Assembly: GCA_003427395.1 (NCBI GenBank) | Contig: BFEA01000154.1 | Coordinates: 2,256,076-2,303,611, forward strand | Length of the DNA stretch: 47,536 nt | Direction of reading: 5' to 3' | DNA from: Chara braunii | Lineage: Eukaryota > Streptophyta > Charophyceae > Charales > Characeae | In this document: positions 10,085 to 20,290 of the stretch, piece after piece | Layout: each line of letters starts with the position of its first letter | How positions within the stretch are numbered: the first letter of the stretch is position 1 | Position numbers and translations under genes: made by a program | Notes under the pieces: generated by a model | Told to the model about the DNA's origin: nothing | Databases searched by the model: none | The model's input: only the letters and a program-made list of their open reading frames with translations

Positions 10085-10372
10085 GCGGGAGGAAGATGGA
10101 GGTGGTCGTGAGGAGAGATCGCGGACGGCGTGAGGAAGGAAAAGCCCGATCATACAGAGAATAGAGATTGCGAGGGGGAGATGTGCGAGAAAGTTGAGCG
10201 CCGCGAAGAGAAATGCGTGAAGAGGCGAGAAGACAGAAAAGGGAAGGAGAAAACAAAACAGATAAATAAATAAATACGTACCTGCGCTGTTGATCCCCTG
10301 TCACCTCTTGTGCCTGTGTTGAACCAAGAAGATAGCCCGAATACATTCATTACCTCCATGCTGCTATTAATG

Positions 10373-10403
10373 ATGTTATTGTTATTATTATTATTATTGT
10401 TAC

Positions 10404-10437
<34 letters not shown>

Positions 10438-10471
10438 ATTACTATTATTATTATTATTATTATTATTATTT
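10373..10471. repeat. (ATT)n microsatellite
   Basis: Interrupted ATT repeat, the first of four such tracts (others at 12339-12395, 13352-13531, 14251-14306) that separate the antisense modules of the LTR. Confidence 0.95.
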
Positions 10472-12337
10472 TTTGTTGATCGTTGTCTCTGAAGTATTAT
10501 TTATTATTTTGAATAATTTAATGTTACCCTGTTTCTCCCTTCTTACCATCGCGGTAGGTGGTTACTTCGTACGAACTGTTGTTCAGGAAGTACAGACATC
10601 CCGTGATCACAGAACGTGAAATGAGCGGGAACGAGCAGAGGAGATAGTAAGAAAAAAAGAAGAAGAAGAAGGAGGAGGAAGGAGAAGAAGAAGAAGGAAG
10701 GAGGAGAAGATGAAGGAAAAGTAAAAGGAGTAGAAGAGGAAGAGAAAAGAAAAGAAGAAGAAGAAGAAGCAGAAGAAGAAGAAAAAGAAAAAAAAAACAG
10801 AAGAAGGAGAAGAAAAAGAAGAAAAAGCAGCCAAAGGAGCGGGCAGCCATAACCGAACTGCCCTGCGCTATGCAGGATGGGGCGCAGGGTGGTCTTTTGG
10901 GTGTATGTGGCATCTGTGAGTTGGGATCGAGGTTGTGAATGATACGAGAGACATACCTGGTGCTTGAGGTGATCGGCATTGGCCGAGATCTGCCCGAACT
11001 TCGGGGAGCTGTTGACGTCATCTTGCGGCTTGTAGATAGGCCAGGTAGGATTTGCCACTTGTATGATGAGCGCAAGCACAGGATGTCGACATTGGCTCCT
11101 TGTTGATGATGATGTGACTAATCCCAACATTGTCGATGTGAGCTTTTACTGGGCTCTTACGTAGTGGAGCTCGTGATGCAATTCTGTTGTGGGTTCGGTC
11201 ACGACTATTTTGTCTCTAGTGTAGGACTTAGTATGATCTATTGATCCGTGACGGTGTGTGTGTATGAGCCCACACTGTGTGTGTGTGTTACCATAGTTCA
11301 ATATACAGTCAAAGAGCAGACAGACAACGATGGACATACAGGACAGGCAAGACAAATACAAAACGGACACGTAGACACAGACATACAATTGACAGTCAAA
11401 TTACAGTTGGGCGATAGACAAACAGGAACAGGCAAGCAAACAAGAATGAAACACAGACAGACCTAATGACTAGAGCACACTAAAGGGAGGCTCGAACAGA
11501 CAGATACGACGCAATCAAACAGACACAAACTCATTTTTACAGACACCAGTTGCCGTACATGATAGAGAAGGACGGGCGAAGACATTTACACAGGCGAACA
11601 GTTGGTCCGAAAGATCCGACGGACACAATTGGATTGACGAAACATCAGACAACAGGCAACCATAGCCAGGCTTGCCTGTCTGTAGTTGGGAAGTGGCACA
11701 GGGTAGTTCTTGGGTACCAGTGGCAGCTATGGACGGAGGACAAAGAATTGTGAGTGATGAGAGGGCACTTACCTGATACTCGTGGCGAATGGCATTGGCT
11801 CAGACCTGTTCGTACTTCGGGGAGCTGTTGACGGCCCCTGCAGCATTGTAATGTAGGATATATAGGATCTGCCACATGTAATCTGAGAGCTGGCGGTCAT
11901 AGCCAGGCTGCTGGCAGACGCAGTAGAGGTGAAGGGCGAAGGTGGTTCTTCGGAGGTGAAGGAAGCTGTGGGTTGTCCAGGGAGAGTGTGGGTGGAGAGA
12001 GTGACATACCTGGGTGGAAGAGGAGGTCGACATTGGTGATTGAAGTCATTACTCGATGATCGTCAAGTTGTCTGGTTGCTTCCATGCTGAAGTTATAGAT
12101 TAGGCCGTAGTGTAGATAGGGCGTCAGGCGCCGTTCAGGAGAGAGAAAGCTACACTGGGTTATGTCGTTGGTGTTGCCCGATTGAGCATGGACATTGACC
12201 CATGATTCCGCTATATCAATCTCATTTGGATGGTTACTCGGTTCCATATGTTATCTATTCTGGCTTTTACTACTTGAACTTCAATATGAATTTGCAATTT
12301 GGATTTCTGTGCTTTGTCCATATTCATGTTCCTCGCA

Positions 12338-12338
<1 letters not shown>

Positions 12339-12395
<57 letters not shown>
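12339..12395. repeat. (ATT)n microsatellite
   Basis: Almost pure ATT tract inside the copy-1-specific segment. It explains the poly-Ile and poly-Leu frames here. Confidence 0.95.
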
Positions 12396-12866
12396 GACTC
12401 AAACCCAGAGGACCACGCCATACGAAGAGTTTTGTGAGGCAGGATACAGACAGACGATCGGCCTGGGCTCGCTTGACTAGTGGATAAGAACTGAACATCT
12501 CGCCAGTGGGAGTGCACGTATGTGTGTGTGAGAGGAGATGAGATGCAAGAACAAACAGACCAACAAAACAGATATACATAGACAGAGTGAGCAGGCAGAA
12601 AAACACAGAGTTGCAAACATTCAGCCGCAGAAAAGCAAACAGGTGGCCGGGTATAACGAACATACAGGATACAGACAAACTCACAAACGAACAAAATGAG
12701 AGAAACGTCACACAGATCTACGGACAAAACAAGACACAGATCGACAGATAGACATAAAGTAGTTAGCCGGTCACGAAAACAGTAGACAGACGGACGAAGC
12801 CATGCATAGACGAAGACCAAACACAGGCTGGAGGCAGAGAGACAGTGGGGAAACATAGCAGGTCGT

Positions 12867-13058
12867 ACCAGCCTGTAACTGGGTAGGGACACAAGGTGAT
12901 CTTTTGGGATACTAATGGCAGCAGTGAGTTAGAAACGAGGTTGTGGGTGCAGTGCGTGACANACCAGCCTGTAACTGGGTAGGGACACAAGGTGATCTTT
13001 TGGGATACTAATGGCAGCAGTGAGTTAGAAACGAGGTTGTGGGTGCAGTGCGTGACAT
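12867..13058. repeat. 96-bp duplication around an N
   Basis: ACCAGCCTGTAACTGGG... at 12867 restarts at 12963, directly after the N at 12962, again with an offset of 96. Copy 2 has the text once (29943 onward). The same spacing as the duplication at 9345 argues for an unmerged assembly overlap. Confidence 0.75.
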
Positions 13059-13351
13059 ACCTGGTGCTGGAAGCATNCANCAGTGGNCGCCATATGCNNG
13101 TGCTCCGGGAATNNTGTTGACNTTNTCTTTCTGCTCCACAGTACAGGCTAGTCAGGATCTNCCACACGTAGTCTGGGCGCTAATCGCCAGATAGAATATC
13201 TACTCTGGTTCGTCGTTGATGGTGATGATGGGACCAGTATGGCATGATTCCTACTTGGTGTTTCTCGTCATTGGTTCGAGGTCGAGACTTTTTGGTCTCA
13301 TATGCATGATGATGTTTGATTGCTGAAGTTCGTTAGTACTCACAGTTCTTG

Positions 13352-13445
13352 CATTATTATTACTATTATTATTATTGTTATTATTATTAATATTATTATT
13401 ATTATTATTATTATTATTGTTGATTTTTTATTATTATTATTATTA

Positions 13446-13510
<65 letters not shown>

Positions 13511-13531
13511 TATTATTATTATTATTATTAT
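13352..13531. repeat. (ATT)n microsatellite, long
   Basis: About 180 bp of interrupted ATT with a T-run inside, copied at 30333-30512 with the same interruptions. Plus-strand frames over it are poly-Ile/poly-Leu and are not genes. Confidence 0.95.
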
Positions 13532-14250
13532 TGAGAAGAACGAGCCCTCAGTTGGTCCTATCAGACATCACGTTGTTCTATGCTATGACCCAGCAAGCGA
13601 AACGACCGTCCTAAGTGAAGGCGGGCCTGAATATTCATCGCAGGCCCAATTCGACATTTCCGTATGTAGGTATTCAGGCTCCTTATGCATATCAGCTGGT
13701 TGGGCAAATGCTCAGACCCCGCCAAGCTGCGCTGAACGGTTGACCCAGGCCGCGAAAGATTGTGCCTGGGCACCTACACGCTAGATGGGACAACGGGGCG
13801 TAGGTGACCATAGCCAGGTTGCTGGGCGCCAAGGGGTACAGCGGATGAGTGGGAGATCTTCAAAAGTAATGTGTTATGTTGGGATAATCAAAGTCTGACT
13901 GAGGGTAACGATATACATACCTGGAACATGGAAGAGAGGTCACCGGTGGTGTGGGCGGTCATGCACTTGGGTCTATATGATTTAAAGTGATCCTGTTGAT
14001 GGAAAACAACTGTAGCATGGGATAGTATGGTAGAGTAGGCTGGGCACTGGGCGCCGGACAGAGAAAGCGACTCTGGATATTGTATGGGTGTGGCATGCGG
14101 CTTGGACATTGGCTCATTACTATTGTATTGCTCTATTTGATGGATACTCGATGCACTTGTACTTTATACTCATGCATGGTTAAGCTCAAGCAGCCGCTGG
14201 ATTCGCAGCTTGAGTTTCTATATGACATTCACAATCATATTCCGTACGAT

Positions 14251-14306
14251 GATTATTGTTATTATCATTGTTTATTGTTATTACTATTATTATTGTTATT
14301 ATTATT
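14251..14306. repeat. (ATT)n microsatellite
   Basis: Short interrupted ATT tract, copied at 31232-31287. The sequence from here to 15200 shows no coding signal. It contains a CACCATGTG(G/A)TGGT(A/G)CCTG(C/T)CTCCTCCA motif twice (about 14402 and 14617). Confidence 0.85.
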
Positions 14307-15221
14307 CTACTCAATATTAAGTTGGGATTATTCCTGATATTGAACATCATGAGACAGGGAAGAAGAAGGTGCAGGATGCTAAAAAGGAAGGAACATCGTT
14401 ACCATGTGGTGGTACCTGCCTCCTCCACTCTTCTCCCCTTTCCTTTGACCTCGTCTCTTCGATTTTCTCTTCTCTGTATTTTTCTGAAGTTATTATTATG
14501 ATCGTTTCGTTCTTAAGCATCATTTTGTGGGTCCTTGAATGACTGATTAATATCAAAAGAAATAGGGAGGATCATATTTGAGAAGTATGGGGCATTATAG
14601 AGGGAGAGACGTCGTCACCATGTGATGGTGCCTGTCTCCTCCATCCTTCCCCATTCTCCTGTGAACTAATCCCCTTACTTCCTTTTTGATTTCACAATTA
14701 CCTAAATATGAAGTTTTATTCTATGAAAAATGATACTTAGACAAACAGACAACAGGGCGATTGCAGGAGCTCTGCCGAAGTTAAGGAGGAACTCTGGAGG
14801 CAGGAAACCTTAAGGTACGCGTCACATATTTTTTTCCCGTATACCCTTAAAAGCTACGCCCTTCTATTGTCAGCTTGTATGATTGTACGATATATTGTTT
14901 ATGGTTTTCTTCAGGACTAAAGCAGTAAAAGCAAAAGGGTTATATGATTGAAATCATAACGTGCCTGGTGTTATAAAAGGAACCCAGAAAAGAACCGAGA
15001 AGGAACTTAGCCTGCATGGTCTTGAGAAAAACAAAGGCATTATGATGGAGGCCTCCATTGGGGTCGTCAAACTGCCTGCATGGAATGACTAAAAGGGTAC
15101 TCATCGTGCGAACTACCCAGCCATCCACCTAACTAGTTAACTTTTGACATGCATACATTGGAAACAGGAAGATGCCGTGCATCTTCTCTCTTGACTCACC
15201 AGCTAAATCCAAGGCTAATCC

Positions 15222-16353
15222 GGTACTCCCGTGGAGTACATATCTTCAAGTGATTAATCAAAGCATGACTAATCCGGTACTCCCGTGGGGTACACGTTTT
15301 CAAACAACTAACAAGAGCAGGGGTAATGGGAGGCTCCCGTGAGGTTCTCCTATCACTAGTCTGACTAGACTTGGGATGAGAATTTGTCGATTTGTGCGAG
15401 TTCCGTGTAAGTCAACAATATTTTTTGTTCAATTTAATACATAAACGAATAAATGAACGATCAGGGCGACTAACCTAAAAGTGGTCTTGATCTCCTACAC
15501 ATCAAACTGGTATTAGGGTGGCTCCCGGGAGGGTTATGATAATACTTCGTTTGATCAGGGGAACAACTAACAAGGGAAGAATGAGTTGATTGTGCTTGGA
15601 CAAGTAAAAGGGATACTCCCGGGTGAGTACCCTGCTACTTGTCTTGGTAGGACTAATGGATTGGCATTACTTGGATACTAATGGCCTAGCTATTTAACAT
15701 TGGATCGGGTTACGAGGAGCTCCCGTGGAGTTCTCCTCTCACTTGATTTGACTAGACTTAGGAAGGGAATTAAGTACTCCCGGGTGAGTATACGAACTCC
15801 TAAGTCTAGGTCAATGTGGTCGACTTCCGTGAAAGTCGGCATACCGCTTGCTCGTTCGCGACGAGTAGGCAAAGTAGGGGAACAGTCAAGGCTATTTAAC
15901 TTGGAGTTATTTTTACTGATCTCGTACTCATCGAACTGGTAGTATGGTAACTCCCGGGAGGGTTATCCTAATACTTGTTTGATTCAGAGGTTTACTAGTG
16001 AAAAAATGATGATTGTGTTTAGACAGTAGAGGAATACTACCGGGTGAGTAACCCTACTATTTGTCTAGGTATGAATGACAAACGGTATAAATAAGTATTA
16101 ACATTCAATCTGAAAACTTTCAATCCGGATATAGGAGGCTCCCGTAGAGTCATCTTATAGCCTGCTTGGCTACATTCTAAACGTACCAAATAAGGCACTT
16201 CGGCTTGTCTAAGTCCACTGACTTAATCCTGGCTCGTCTGACTCTAAGTAAGTAGTAGGGTGACTCCCGTAGGGTCATCCTATTACACTTGTAAAAATAG
16301 ACTGAGTTCTGATCAAGCAGAAATAGGAGGCTTCCGGGAAAGTCACCTATTAT
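15222..16353. repeat. Array of ~14 covarying stem-loops (copy 1)
   Basis: A core of the form ACTC-CCG(G/T)GT-GAGT recurs every 50-150 bp, each time inside a longer unit-specific inverted repeat. Best cases: GGACAAGTA..GGG.TACTC / GAGTA.CCC..TACTTGTC (15598-15643); GAGGAGCTCC / GGAGTTCTCCTC (15714-15739); CTAGACTTAGGA..TACTC / GAGTA..TCCTAAGTCTAG, where the outer arms of 12 bp are perfect (15752-15763 with 15798-15809); AGACA.TAG / CTA..TTTGTCT (16021-16064); TAGG.TGAC / GTCATCCTA (about 16253-16282). A weak member sits near 15395. Stem sequences differ from unit to unit while pairing is kept. The array lies in the 3' part of the LTR and runs into the truncated gag frame. Confidence 0.85.
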
Positions 16354-16410
16354 CAACTTGAACTATGTACTAACACCTGGATCTAGAATGTTCTCTGAAT
16401 ATAGGGTCAA

Positions 16411-18372
16411 GTGTTGAGACGGCTCAACATGGGTCACCTAGCAATCTACTTAACTAATAAAAGGATGGAGAGGAAGAGAAGAAAGGGAATAAGAATCGTC
16501 CAAGGTGCTGATTCAGCCTTAGGGGAAGTGTTGAGTAGTATGGTCACTCAACTAAAGGAGTTGAAGGACAAAGTGAAGTCAAGAAAAGTGATGGCAGTTG
16601 AACAGGTAACGAATAAGAGAAGACATGAGGAGGAGAGTAATGCAAGTAAGGGGGAAGCGAAAACTGAAACGGTAACGCAAGGCAAGAAGACCCAAAAGCA
16701 GAACCAGAACCAGACACCAAAGAAACAGGGGACAGGAAAGGGACAAAGTTCACAACAGACTGGGGGAACAAATGTCGCAGGAACATCAGCCCCGGTTCCT
16801 CCATTTGGACCATGGCCAGTGGTGACTCCTATGGGGGCATGGCCGGGATATTACCCCGGGAATCAATGGTCGGGTTTTGGACAAATTGGGATGAATCCAA
16901 ACTTACCCCAGGTTCAAGGAGCTGGGGTGGGACCATCCCAGGGGCAAGGAGCAAACGGAGGATCGCCACAACAGGTTCTGCCGCCACAAAGTAACCAAGG
17001 TCAATTTCAAGGACAGGGACACCGTCAACGACACGGTAAAGGGAGAAATGGAGGAAGAGAAAATGACAATGGAGGAAGAGGATTTGGAGGAAGAGGAAAC
17101 GTTGGACAAGGTGGGAATTGGGAAAATCAAGGAGGAAATCAGGCTGGGAATTTCAATCAGTCAAACTTTAATCAAATTGGACAAGGTTACAACCAAGGTT
17201 ATGGTCAAGGTTACGGTCAAGGCTATAACCAGAATTACGGTAGAGGGTTTGGAAGGAGTGACGGACAATGGAATGGTCAAGGGGTCGGAAGAGGATGGAT
17301 AGACTACAGCGAGTGCGTATGTACGCACTGTACGATAAAAGGACATACAATAAGGAGATGTCATGTTAGGAGGATGGATGAGCAAGATGGCTTGATCACA
17401 TCAAGTATCGACGGTGATGTGGTCGATAAGAGAGGAGATAAGATCGATCCAAACATCCCTGGGGGCATGAGAAAAGAAGCCATTAGAGTCGCAGGGCTTG
17501 GACCCAGCGCCCCTGCCATGTTTCGTATATGGCAGGAGAAGGAAGACCCTTTTATCTGGGTGGAGGAAGTTGATGAACTAAGTGACCAGTTGAAGAAAGG
17601 AGCGAGGATTAGCCACGAAGAAGAGAATACGCCACTAGTCAAAATTGAGCCAGACGAAGATATTGTAGTTAGAGAGTCAGCAAGGGAAACCCTGGGAAGA
17701 ATGGAAGACATGATAGATAAGATGGGAAGGTTAAATGTGAAAATGTATGACATCTGCGAAGAGGTAAGGAACTTGGAAATGAGGGTGCCGCACGTATTCA
17801 CAATGGGTCGAGAAGGAGAAAATGATGAGCCTAGAGCTCTTAACCCCAGAGCATTAAAAGCTATTCTGGCGGCTGGTTCGGAAGCTACTTACCAAGCACT
17901 GAGGAACTTTATTCCTCATACTGCACGAAGACCTAAAGGAGGAAGCGCGCCCAAGGAACCAACGCAGGCTCCTGTACCACCTCAAGGGGTAGCCTCTATT
18001 GAAATAGAGGAAGAAGAAGAGGAGGAACATGATGAGTTGCCTAAGGAGGACGAGAACAAACAAGCTGAGCTGAAGGTTAAAAGGCGGAAGATTGATGGTA
18101 AGGAAGGAAAGGAAAAAGTTGGGGAGAAGTCGAAGAAGAAATGGAAGTACCAGACGTCGATTGAAGAAGGCGTTGATCTGGAGAATCTGGTAAATAAGCT
18201 TCTTGAGGGACATAATGAGTTGTTAAATTTAAAAGAGATTTTGGCAACTGCACCTAAGCTCAGGGAACTGGTAAAAGCTAAACTGGCAAGAAAGAGAGTA
18301 GCGACGGTAAGGATGGGCGACCTGATCCCCAAGGAAGTCAACTGGACTGTGGCAGGGAGTAAGATGGATTGA
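16411..18372 (+). pseudogene. gag: Gag fragment with CCHC zinc knuckle
   Basis: Gag proteins form the particle of LTR retrotransposons and bind the genomic RNA. The open frame has 653 codons. Its first ~19 residues are read from LTR sequence (to 16466), so the apparent start is an artefact of a deletion. Real Gag-like text begins with a Lys/Arg/Glu-rich part, then a Gln/Asn/Gly-rich stretch (about residues 90-300) with GYGQGYNQ-type repeats, then C304-x2-C307-x4-H312-x4-C317, the classical knuckle, and an acidic/Lys-rich C-terminal half (about 560-600 highly acidic). No capsid domain is visible, consistent with loss of the 5' part. The frame ends at TGA 18370-18372 and continues in the same frame into the protease, so this stop is either a readthrough point or a CGA-to-TGA decay mutation. 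Confidence 0.8.
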
Positions 18373-19137
18373 AAATCTGTGGGGATAGGGTCCATAGATG
18401 CCAATATCAGAGGGACGGGATGCCCTGGGATGTTGGACATGGGAGCAGAGATGAATATTATGAATCTTGAGACAGCTGAGATGCTAGGGTTGGAGATCGA
18501 TAGGAGGGACTCAGGTTACCTCAATGGGGTTTGTGGAAAATCAGGTTACGTAGGGATTGCCTCAAATGTAGTTGTGGAAATAGGAAGCGTCAGGGTCCGA
18601 TCCTGCTTTTACATAATGCCTACCTTGGATCTTCCTATATTACTGNGAAGGTCCTTCTTATCGCGAACAGAGTCCCTTATCATGAACAAGCATGANGGGA
18701 CCATGTACGTAATTTTATGTGACCCCGCTCATGGTAATTTCGAGGTCATTACCTGTCAGAATATAGGCCCTCATAGCTCGAAGAACCGANTCAATGCTGG
18801 GTCATATACCTTCGAGGAATCTGAGAATAGAAGAAGAGAATTAGAGTGGGGGCTTGATGAGGATGAGGAAGAGGAAGAGAGTGGAGGATTAGCCTTAAGC
18901 CTGACCAACATGGACCAAGCCATGTATATGGTATCCGCATACGATATGGCGGAACCAGAAGCCATTCGAGCATTGGCTGATAAGTTGTATGATTTCCCTG
19001 TAGGGGGGAGGATGGAGCTGGTATACATGCCACCCCCTGGGGAAGAGAAAGTGCAAGGACCCTATGCTCAAGCATGCGACCAGCATTTTTTAGGGGTGGG
19101 CTCAAGCAAGGGGGAAAGAGGAGGTACAAGACGGTAG
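18373..19137 (+). pseudogene. pro: Retroviral-type aspartic protease, DMG variant
   Basis: This domain cleaves the Gag-Pol polyprotein. It is in the same frame as gag after a single stop; the first sense codons are AAA TCT GTG, with no nearby ATG before the catalytic region. The motif reads MLDMGAEMNIM: Asp at 18436-18438 followed by Met instead of the Thr or Ser normally needed in D(T/S)G. ATG could derive from ACG by a C-to-T change. Hydrophobic strands follow (YVGIASNVVVEIG, CFYIMPTLDLPILL), as in the retropepsin fold, and the 'P-I-L-L-x-R-S-F-L' part resembles the second hydrophobic-G region with Gly obscured by an N. An acidic linker and a segment beginning IRALADKLYDFPVGG lead to the RT. 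The frame ends at TAG 19135, overlapping the RT frame by 64 bases. A functional enzyme is unlikely with Met in the active site. Confidence 0.7.
19086..19092 (+). promoter_or_regulatory. Candidate -1 ribosomal slippery heptamer T TTT TTA
   Basis: In the protease frame the codons are CAT TTT TTA GGG, so the heptamer is exactly in phase X-XXY-YYZ. Slipping back one base reads AGG GGT GGG CTC, which is the RT frame (RGGLKQGGKRR). The site lies inside the 64-base overlap of the two frames. I see no strong stem-loop immediately 3' (the sequence is purine-rich), and a length change in the T6 run would also produce the frame change, so function is not established. Confidence 0.5.
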
Positions 19138-20290
19138 ACAAAAAAAGCCACCCTGTTCCGGTCTTAGTGACATATGAGGAGGGAGTGTACTATGAGCAAG
19201 AACGAGAATTGATTAGGCAAATGAGAGAGAAATGGGAAGCCGAATCCTGTCGTATTAACGAAGAAACTGAGAAAGACCTGATCATTGGTGAACCTGAATT
19301 CTTAACCAAGCAAGAGAAGGCGTTAGTAGTCGACTTAATGAAGGAAAAACACAGCGTCTATGCTTTCAACGATGAGCAGAGGGGAAGGTTAGATGTGGAC
19401 AAGATAGGGATAATCCGAATTCACACAGTCCCACATCAACCTTGGAATGTTAGGGGAACCAGGTATTCAAATCTCGATGATCAGAGAAGGGTGGTAGAAT
19501 ACCTTGACGGGAAGATTGGTTCTCACGTAGCAGGATTCTCCAGCGGACCTTATGCCTTACCATGGTTTTGCTTCATCAAGCCAAATGAAGTACTCAGGTG
19601 GGTGCAAGATTTGCAAAGGTTGAACGCGGTAACGGTTAGGGATGCTGGAGGGCTCCCTAACGCTGACCAACTCTCTGAAGCCTGTGCTGGAAGGTCCATT
19701 ATCTCGCTCATAGATCTGTACTCCGGTTATGACAAATTCCCAGTGTATCCGGCAGATAGGCCGATCACGGCAATGCACACTTCGAGAGGACTAATTCACA
19801 TGAACGTGGCACCCCAAGGATGGACGAACGCAGTAGCCATGGTACAAAGGAGTATGGTGAGAGTCATGTAGCCAATCAGTCCGCAGATTACTGAACCATA
19901 CATCGATGATCTAGCGGTGAAAGGCCCTATGGTGAAAGATGAGCAAGAGGTTGCACCTGACATAAGGAAGTTTGTTTAGGATAATGTCAATGATCTCAGG
20001 AAGGTACTCGATTTATTACAACAATATAATCTTTTACGGCTAGCGGAGCTAAGTCTAGGCATTGCATGAGTGAGGCTACTATATTGGGTTTTATATGCAA
20101 CAAGCAAGGACGTCGTCCAGACACCAAGAAAACGAATAAGATCCTTGAATGGCCTACGCCATTCAGGAACGTTAGCGAAGTAAGGTGTTTTCTTGGGACG
20201 TGTGGGTTCTGGAGAATTTTCATCGAACAGTTTGCTGCAAAGACTGAACATGTGGGAAAACTGGTTAGAAAGAACCAGGAATGAGAATGA
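19093..20290 (+). pseudogene. pol (RT): Reverse transcriptase, disrupted
   Basis: RT copies the element RNA into DNA. Visible in order: the connector PVPVLVTYEEGVYYEQ; fingers and palm with RGRLDVDK, PYALPWFCFIKP and LRWVQDLQRLNAVT; LIDLYSGYDKFPV (first catalytic Asp, the LDLxSGY motif); PQGWTNAVAMVQ; and EPYIDDLAVKG with the catalytic YIDD at 19899-19910. These match Ty3/gypsy RT. It is broken by TAG 19869-19871 just before YIDD, TAG 19977-19979, a one-base frame change near 20037-20042 (after which ASGAKSRHCMSEATILGF restores the expected text), and TGA at 20282 and 20288. The stops sit where Gln or Trp would fit. The thumb segment ILEWPTPFRNVSEVRCFLGTCGFWR is intact. Confidence 0.9.

Larger units (their letters stand above)
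9792..12495. repeat. Segment present only in the 5' LTR copy
   Basis: Copy 2 passes directly from the TG-rich stretch at about 29550 to CATCTCGCCAGTGGGAG (29569), which copy 1 reaches only at about 12497. The extra 2.7 kb consists of further units of the same repeats: a second GGAAGATTCATTCCG unit at about 9930, (GA)n, (ATT)n, CAGACAGACAAAC-rich stretches and two or three antisense exon-like modules. Unequal exchange between internal repeats, a deletion in copy 2, or an assembly difference would all fit. The Lys/Glu- and Phe/Leu-rich frames here are purine-tract artefacts. Confidence 0.65.
10850..14110 (-). repeat. Higher-order repeat of antisense exon-like modules
   Basis: At least three diverged modules (about 10850-11130, 11640-11920, 12870-13190), and probably two more (about 11990-12230, 13800-14110), share text on the minus strand. 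The shared text is GGCAGATCCT early, TCCCCGAAGTACG mid-way, and an end at AG|GTATGT or AG|GTAAGT, then CACAACCTCG, ATGCCA and CCACCCTGTGCC-like sequence. Donor boundaries on the plus strand fall after 10956, 11772, 12009, 13060 and 13920. Modules alternate with (ATT)n tracts and CAGACA-rich stretches. Translations such as SSTR followed by YVS recur, but no known domain appears. They could be amplified exons of a captured host gene or decayed antisense ORF units. Modules 4 and 5 are repeated in copy 2 at offset 16981. Confidence 0.5.
6696..16466 (+). mobile_element. Main element 5' LTR copy (giant, 3' end missing)
   Basis: It starts TGTCGGAGCTGATACCC and is collinear with 26562-33447. The offset is 19866 bp up to about 9.4 kb and 16981 bp from about 13.0 kb onward. 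Homology stops exactly after ACTAATAAAAGGAT at 16466, whereas copy 2 continues with more stem-loops. The end of this LTR, the primer site, the leader and the first part of gag are therefore probably deleted here. Contents in order: terminal palindrome, tRNA-like promoter boxes, purine-rich tract, leader exon with splice donor, GA/TG-rich repeats, antisense exon-like modules interleaved with (ATT)n, and the stem-loop array. The possible 5-bp target-site sequence on the left is CCCGT, and I did not find its partner. Confidence 0.75.

Noticed and set aside
10607-11130. Long Phe/Ser/Leu-rich minus-strand frames
   Set aside because: They translate a purine-rich GAAGAAG tract. Several frames are open at once, as expected of low complexity.
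13320-13784. 154-residue plus-strand frame, repeated at 30301-30765
   Set aside because: The first half is poly-Ile from (ATT)n. The second half has no recognisable domain and is repeated only because the LTR is.
15222-16353. CRISPR-like array
   Set aside because: Regular conserved cores with variable flanks look superficially like repeats and spacers. But the flanks are complementary within each unit, spacing is irregular, there are no cas genes and the context is a eukaryotic LTR.
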